A DNA stretch of 64,000 nt, from contig CM036767.1 in NCBI GenBank assembly GCA_020796225.1, positions 26,693,253 through 26,757,252 on the forward strand, written 5' to 3'. This DNA comes from Arion vulgaris. Its lineage: Eukaryota; Mollusca; Gastropoda; Stylommatophora; Arionidae. Positions 57,190 to 64,000 of the stretch are shown piece after piece; position 1 is the stretch's first letter; every line of letters begins with the position of its first letter. The translations under genes and the position numbers were made by a program. The notes below the pieces were generated by a model, which saw nothing but the letters and a program-made list of their open reading frames with translations, was not told the origin of the DNA and did not search any database.

Positions 57190-58885
57190 CTAAAAATAAA
57201 TGATAATACATTTATTATGGGGTATTGGCGATTAATCTTGCAAGTTTTGAGCTTTTGTTTCAAAGGAGGCATCGGGGAAAAGATGGTAAGTACTAACATC
57301 AGATACGAGCAGAAGAAAAGATGGGCAGAACATTTTGAAGAAATATTAAATAACTCATTCACCAGTACTACTCAAGTTTGACGAAGAGGCAAGAAATAAC
57401 TATACCAATTAATGAAGAAATGATAAGTGTAACTGAGGTCAAGGAGTCAATCCGTCCTTGTCAACAATAAGGCAGCGGGGGATGACCAAATTACTATAGA
57501 AATGCCCCAAGCGGCAATGATACAACTATTAGCCGGGTGCAAGAACTATTTAATAAAGTATGGGGAAGAAACTGTCTCAGATCAATGGAAAAGGGAATAA
57601 TTTTAAGATCCCGAAAAAGGGGATCTCAAAGATTGCAACAACTGGAGAGGGATCACCCTATTATCAGCAATGACCAAGACTTTTGCAAAATCATTCTTAA
57701 TAGAATCAAAGGAGCAGTGGACACAACCTGAGAGAAGAACAAGCTGGTTTTAGACCTGGGAGAAGCTGCTTAGACCAAATAATTACCCTACAACTAATTT
57801 TAGAGGAACATATTGAGAAGCAACAGCCACTTGTACTAAATTTCATCAATTTTAAAAAAGCCTTTGATAGTCTACACAATCTCTCTGTGGAATATTCTGA
57901 GATGCTATGAAGTACCAAACAAAATAATAAACATTATCAAGAGCCTGTATGATGGTTCACAGTGTGCAGTTGCACACCAACTGGTTTATGGTTGGGAAAT
58001 GGCGAAAAGGCTGTATTCTATATCCGCTATTGTTTGGAGTGGCCATTGACTGGGATGGAAATGTTGCAGGAAAACCATTGACTAAGAAAATAGTAACTAG
58101 AAGATTTGGGTTTTGCAGATGATATTGCCTTGTTAAATAGAAACAACCCAAAATACGCAAAGAAAAACAGACAACTTGTCATCTATAGCATCAAAAGTTG
58201 GACTGCAGATAAGCTATGAAAAAACACCTATGAAGACACCTATGGCAAGTAATGCAGATATCACCCTGGAATCTAAAATGATAAATATAACAGAGCAGTT
58301 CACCTATTTAGGTAGCAATTTGATTGCACAGGAAATGTTAAAAAAGAAATTGTGATACAAATTGGCAAAGCAACATCAGCTTTTAAAAGTCGAAATAAAA
58401 TATGGAACTGCAAGTTATATAGTATTCAAACTAAATTACGAATTTTCAATTCAAATGTTGTATCAATCCTAACATATGCCAGCGAGATTTGGAAAATGAC
58501 CAAAGATATAGAAAGCAAGTTGAATGCATTTGAAAATAGATGTCTCGAAAAATAATGAATATAAAATGGAACGAATTCACGAGAAATGATGAAATCAGAG
58601 AAATGTCTGGTCAACCACTAGTGACAACTTTTATAAGAAAGAAGATGGAGATATGTTGGACACACCTGGAGGAGAAATGATCAACGAATATCAAAGCAGG
58701 CATTGAAATAAGATGCAAAGGGTTCAAGAAAGAGAGGGACGACCTAAGGAGACCCTGAAACGAACTTTGCTGAGAGGCAAGAAATATCGGTCTCAGTTCC
58801 ATGGAGGAGATTGAGCGAGTTGCCCAGGATAGAGCGGTATGGAGAAATTACTTGCAGGCCCTATGTAACGTATACGGTATAGAGA
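57190..58885 (+). mobile_element. RTE-like LINE, same family as the middle element of the nest
   Basis: Plus strand: IRYEQKKRWAEHFEEILN, EQAGFRPGRSCLDQII-type RT (frame-shifted), GFADDIALLNRNNPKYAK, FKSRNKIWNCKLYSIQTK, FNSNVVSILTYASEIWKM, and a 3' end at GAGAGGAATTATATATTATT. It is collinear with the minus-strand copy at 48-44 kb, which identifies what is inserted there. Confidence 0.85.
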
Positions 58886-59036
58886 GGAATTATATATTAT
58901 TATTGACGATTAATATCAATTGTTAATTATTTGATAGTAATTGGTGCAGTGAGATCTCCATCTTAGCGGTAGTTATTCATTGGGCATAAGTTTTAACGTA
59001 ACATATGAATCTGAAGTTCATTTAAAAACAGAATGA
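58886..59036. other. Short spacer, no feature
   Basis: AT-rich sequence between the LINE and the tandem array. Confidence 0.5.
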
Positions 59037-62000
59037 AGACCAATGTGGCAGCTGTGGGAAGATGTAGATCAATATGACAGCTTGGGAAAGATGTAGAAAT
59101 GAGACAAATGTGACAGCTACAGGAAGATGTAGAAATAAGACAAATGTGGCAGCTACAGGAAGATGTAGAAATAAGACAAATGTGGCAGCTACAGGAAGAT
59201 GGAGAAATAAGACAAATGTGACAGCTACAGGAAGATGTAGAAATAAGACAAATGTGGCAGCTACAGGAAGATGTAGAAATAAGACAAATGTGGCAGCTAC
59301 AGGAAGATGTAGAAATAAGACAAATGTGGCAGCTACAGGAAGATGTAGAAATGAGACCATTGTGACAACTACGGAAGATGTAGAAATAAGACAAATGTGG
59401 CAGCTACAGGAAGATGTAGAAATAAGACAAATGTGGCAGCTACAGGAAGATGTAGAAATAAGACAAATGTGACAGCTACAGGAAGATGTAGAAATAAGAC
59501 AAATGTGGCAGCTACAGGAAGATGTAGAAATAAGACAAATGTGGCAGCTACAGGAAGATGTAGAAATAAGACAAATGTGGCAGCTACAGGAAGATGTAGA
59601 AATAAGACAAATGTTGCAGCTACAGGAAGATGTAGAAATAAGACAAATGTGGCAGCTACAGGAAGATGTAGAAATGAGACCATTGTGACAACTACGGGAA
59701 GATGTAGAAATAAGACAAATGTGGCAGCTACAGGAAGATGTAGAAATAAGACAAATGTGACAGCTACAGGAAGATGTAGAAATAAGACAAATGTGACAGC
59801 TACAGGAAGATGTAGAAATAAGACAAATGTGGCAGCTACAGGAAGATGTAGAAATAAGACAAATGTGGCAGCTACAGGAAGATGTAGAAATAAGACAAAT
59901 GTGGCAGCTACAGGAAGATGTAGAAATAAGACAAATGTGGCAGCTACAGGAAGATGTAGAAATAAGACAAATGTGGCAGCTACAGGAAGATGTAGAAATG
60001 AGACCATTGTGACAACTACAGGAAGATGTAGAAATAAGACAAATGTGACAGCTACAGGAAGATGTAGAAATAAGACAAATGTGACAGCTATGGGAAGATG
60101 TAGAAATAAGACAAATGTGACAGCTATGGGAAGATGTAGAAATAAGACAAATGTGGCAGCTACAGGAAGATGTAGAAATAAGACAAATGTGACAGCTACA
60201 GGAAGATGTAGAAATAAGACAAATGTGGCAGCTACAGGAAGATGTAGAAATAAGACAAATGTGGCAGCTACAGGAAGATGTAGAAATAAGACAAATGTGA
60301 CAGCTACAGGAAGATGTAGAAATAAGACAAATGTGACAGCTACAGGAAGATGTAGAAATAAGACAAATGTGGCAGCTACAGGAAGATGTAGAAATAAGAC
60401 AAATGTGGCAGCTACAGGAAGATGTAGAAATAAGACAAATGTGACAGCTATGGGAAGATGTAGAAATAAGACAAATGTGGCAGCTATGGGAAGATGTAGA
60501 AATAAGACAAATGTGGCAGCTACAGGAAGATGTAGAAATAAGACAAATGTGGCAGCTACAGGAAGATGTAGAAATAAGACAAATGTGACAGCTACAGGAA
60601 GATGTAGAAATAAGACAAATGTGGCAGCTACAGGAAGATGTAGAAATAAGACAAATGTGGCAGCTACAGGAAGATGTAGAAATAAGACAAATGTGGCAGC
60701 TACAGGAAGATGTAGAAATAAGACAAATGTGGCAGCTACAGGAAGATGTAGAAATGAGACAAATGTGGCAGCTACAGGAAGATGTAGAAATAAGACAAAT
60801 GTGGCAGCTACAGGAAGATGTAGAAATAAGACAAATGTGGCAGCTACAGGAAGATGTAGAAATAAGACAAATGTGGCAGCTATGGGAAGATGTAGAAATA
60901 AGACCAATGTGGCAGCTACAGTGAAGATGTGAAATAAGACCAATGTGGCAGCTGTGGGAAGATGTAGATCAATATGACAGCTTGGGAAAGATGTAGAAAT
61001 GAGACAAATGTGACAGCTACAGGAAGATGTAGAAATAAGACAAATGTGGCAGCTACAGGAAGATGTAGAAATGAGACAAATGTGGCAGCTACAGGAAGAT
61101 GTAGAAATAAGACAAATGTGACAGCTACGGGAAGATGTAGAAATAAGACAAATGTGACAGCTACGGGAAGATGTAGAAATAAGACAAATGTGACAGCTAC
61201 AGGAAGATATAGAAATAAGACAAATGTGGCAGCTACAGGAAGATGTAGAAATGAGACAAATGTGCAGCTACAGGAAGATGTAGAAATAAGACAAATGTGG
61301 CAGCTACAGGAAGATGTAGAAATAAGACAAATGTGGCAGCTACAGGAAGATGTAGAAATAAGACAAATGTGGCAGCTACAGGAAGATGTAGAAATAAGAC
61401 AAATGTGACAGCTACGGGAAGATGTAGAAATAAGACAAATGTGGCAGCTACAGGAAGATGTAGAAATAAGACAAATGTGGCAGCTACAGGAAGATGTAGA
61501 AATGAGACAAATGTGACAGCTACAGGAAGATGTAGAAATAAGACAAATGTGGCAGCTACAGGAAGATGTAGAAATAAGACAAATGTGGCAGCTACAGGAA
61601 GATGTAGAAATAAGACAAATGTGGCAGCTACAGGAAGATGTAGAAATAAGACAAATGTGACAGCTACGGGAAGATGTAGAAATAAGACAAATGTGGCAGC
61701 TACAGGAAGATGTAGAAATAAGACAAATGTGACAGCTACGGGAAGATGTAGAAATAAGACAAATGTGACAGCTACAGGAAGATGTAGAAATAAGACAAAT
61801 GTGACAGCTACTGGAAGATGTAGAAATAAGACAAATGTGACAGCTACAGGAAGATGTAGAAATAAGACAAATGTGGCAGCTATGGGAAGATGTAGAAATA
61901 AGACAAATGTGGCAGCTACAGGAAGATGTAGAAATAAGACAAATGTTGCAGCTACAGGAAGATGTAGAAATAAGACAAATGTGGCAGCTACAGGAAGATG

Positions 62001-62818
62001 TAGAAATAAGACAAATGTGGCAGCTACAGGAAGATGTAGAAATAAGACAAATGTGACAGCTACAGGAAGATGGAGAAATAAGACAAATGTGGCAGCTGTG
62101 GGAAGATGTAGATCAATATGACAGCTTGGGAAAGATGTAGAAATGAGACAAATGTGACAGCTACAGGAAGATGTAGAAATGAGACAAATGTGGCAGCTAC
62201 AGGAAGATGTAGAAATAAGACAAATGTGACAGCTACAGGAAGATGGAGAAATAAGACAAATGTGGCAGCTACAGGAAGATGTAGAAATAAGACAAATGTG
62301 ACAGCTACAGGAAGATGGAGAAATAAGACAAATGTGGCAGCTGTGGGAAGATGTAGATCAATATGACAGCTTGGGAAAGATGTAGAAATGAGACAAATGT
62401 GACAGCTACAGGAAGATGTAGAAATGAGACAAATGTGGCAGCTACAGGAAGATGTAGAAATAAGACAAATGTGGCAGCTACAGGAAGATGGAGAAATAAG
62501 ACAAATGTGGCAGCTACAGGAAGATGTAGAAATAAGACAAATGTGGCAGCTACAGGAAGATGTAGAAATAAGACAAATGTGACAGCTACAGGAAGATGTA
62601 GAAATAAGACAAATGTGGCAGCTACAGGAAGATGTAGAAATAAGACAAATGTGACAGCTACAGGAAGATGTAGAAATAAGACAAATGTGACAGCTATGGG
62701 AAGATGTAGAAATAAGACAAATGTGACAGCTACAGGAAGATGTAGAAATAAGACAAATGTGGCAGCTATGGGAAGATGTAGAAATGAGACCATTGTGACA
62801 ACTACGGGAAGATGTATA
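59037..62818 (+). repeat. 36-bp tandem repeat array, about 105 units
   Basis: The unit is GACAAATGTGGCAGCTACAG plus GAAGATGTAGAAATAA. Units differ at few places, mainly GTGGCAGC versus GTGACAGC, CTACAGG versus CTACGGG or CTATGGG, and AATAA versus AATGA. A marked variant (GAGACCATTGTGACAACTAC) recurs 324 bp apart (9 units) near 59350, 59674 and 59998. A second variant (GATGTAGATCAATATGACAG) recurs near 59063, 60965, 62108 and 62354 and divides the array into four blocks. Because 36 is a multiple of 3 the array is open over long spans on both strands, which is not evidence of a gene. It lies inside a COX10 intron. Confidence 0.97.
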
Positions 62819-62945
62819 ATTGAGGCCAATGTGGCAGCAATAGGAAGATGTAGAATTAAAATTAATATAACAGCTATAGGATATATCTACATATTATACA
62901 ATGTCCTGATATGCTTTTTATTTAGTACATTCTCTGTATTCTCAG

Positions 62946-63178
62946 CCCTCTTCATGCTGTAGGCTTTGCAGCTGTTTCAAGTGTATTGGGTTTGGGCATT
63001 CTCTATTATGGTGTGAACCCTGTTGTGGCCGGTCTAGGTTTGTTTAACCTTGGTCTTTACACCTTAGTATATACCCCTCTCAAGCGCATCAGTGTCATTA
63101 ACACTTGGGTTGGATCGTTGGTTGGTGCCATACCACCTATGATGGGGTGGGCTGCCTGCAGTGGTGCACTCGACCCTG
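62946..63178 (+). CDS. COX10: COX10 exon, central membrane segments
   Basis: Open over its whole length (one base, 77 codons, one base: phase 2 to 1). Reads [54 protein letters not shown], then [18 protein letters not shown] and GALDPG. YTPLKR-x-S-xxNTWVG and GAIPPxMGW are signature blocks of COX10/CtaB prenyltransferases, which attach the farnesyl chain to heme B. The acceptor is TGTATTCTCAG and the donor is CCTG|GTAAGC. The incoming phase needs two bases from an exon not seen intact. The remaining C-terminal exons are beyond the window. Confidence 0.95.
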
Positions 63179-64000
63179 GTAAGCAATATCATACTTTTCC
63201 ATATTATTTTGTTTCATCTGTTGTGATTTGGTTCTTAAAAAAGCAAACACTATATTTGTAAAGCACAATATTTGTTATTTAGTCTAGATCTTATGAAAAG
63301 GAAATATCTCTGCATTAAACATGATGTACTTCTATACAGGACAAAAACAATAAAGACAGCAATCATGACATAACAAATGTAGAACCAACTGTCAAAATTG
63401 GGAATATATGTCAATACCATATACACAGACTTGATAAAGTACTCCTCTGTGCCATATAGAATGTTGAAGAGTTCAGTAAGTTTCTTCACTCTCTTTGTGT
63501 TTTCAAGTGCTGATATACTGTTACAGAATTGTAGCTCAGTGTCTTCTATATTTGTCTTGTGCTTCTTGTGAAGGTTTGAGTGATGGATTTCTACATCTTT
63601 TCGATGATTCTAACACTCCATCATTTCCTTGGTCTTCCATTCGCCTTGATGTTGTGCTGTAGAAGACTTTATAGACAGTGTTGTTGCATTCTTATTACAA
63701 AGTTGAATCATTTCATCCTCAGTTTTCCATGTAATTCAAGCAGGGCCTTGTTCGAGCCTTCTACCTAATGCTGGTATTTTACTAGATTTAGGTAATGTTA
63801 TTTAATGTACACTTACTCAAGTTGCCAGCTGAATAGATAAATATTTTCTCGTTAGTTTGCTAGCAGTTTTCCAAGTTTTGTTTATATTTTTGAAGTTGGT
63901 AAAAGCAAAGAAGAAACTAAACATTAAACAGTTTAATGCTGACAATAGTACTCCAAAGGTAAGAGGTTAAATCATGAAGTAGGGTAGTTTTACAAAATAC
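63179..64000 (+). other. COX10 intron, no other feature
   Basis: From the donor GTAAGC to the window edge. AT-rich, without a recognisable exon or repeat. Confidence 0.6.

Noticed and set aside
59369..60943. Long ORFs of 511 and 524 codons on opposite strands
   Set aside because: They are reading frames through a 36-bp tandem repeat (a multiple of 3), mirror each other on both strands, and lack any non-repeat sequence.
59037..62818. Possible CRISPR-like array
   Set aside because: Units are contiguous with no unique spacers, the DNA is clearly eukaryotic, and the array lies in an intron.

Overview
This window is nuclear DNA from an animal. It has two intron-rich host genes, recognisable from short GT-AG exons, in a landscape dominated by transposable-element (TE) relics. 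Long RNase H-bearing LINEs, RTE-like LINEs, tRNA-derived SINEs, TTAA-flanked DNA transposons, Helitron pieces and a Mutator-like relic together suggest an invertebrate. A mollusc or other lophotrochozoan is my best guess, but that is inference only. I see no bacterial operons, phage or CRISPR.

Layout. (1) 0-14 kb: the 5' two thirds or so of a SAFB/SLTM-type scaffold-attachment-factor gene on the minus strand. Its SAP-domain start exon is at 13.8-13.9 kb, followed by a 58-bp exon, an 80-bp exon, a 34-bp micro-exon, an acidic exon, and two exons coding an RRM at 0.46-1.1 kb. The gene runs off the left edge. Its introns hold SINEs, a TTAA element, a Mutator-like transposase relic and LINE scraps. 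(2) 14-41.8 kb: intergenic TE graveyard, with LINE relics on both strands, Helitron helicase pieces in opposite orientations, three TTAA elements (one a large fold-back), a 1.17-kb non-autonomous retroposon with a clear target-site duplication, and one nearly full-length LINE (35.8-40.3 kb). (3) 42-64 kb: COX10 (mitochondrial heme A synthesis, protoheme IX farnesyltransferase) on the plus strand, running off the right edge. Its second visible intron contains a three-level nest of LINEs (43.6-49.4 kb). A later intron contains about 105 copies of a 36-bp tandem repeat (59.0-62.8 kb).

The two host genes have no evident functional link. They point away from each other and are separated by about 28 kb of repeats. 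COX10 carries problems: a 2-bp net deletion in the 52.14-kb exon, and no clean exon for the catalytic segment that should follow it (only a degenerate candidate at 57.05 kb). Either the assembly has indel errors or this copy is decaying.

The most interesting non-gene signal is a set of short retroposon families. I name them here A, B and C. They share a central block and a 3' end and finish in GAA-rich tails like those of the resident RNase H LINEs. The second is a set of TTAA-flanked elements, three copies of one family plus two other types, with insertion sites that can be read directly from the flanks. Family names are mine and no database comparison was possible.
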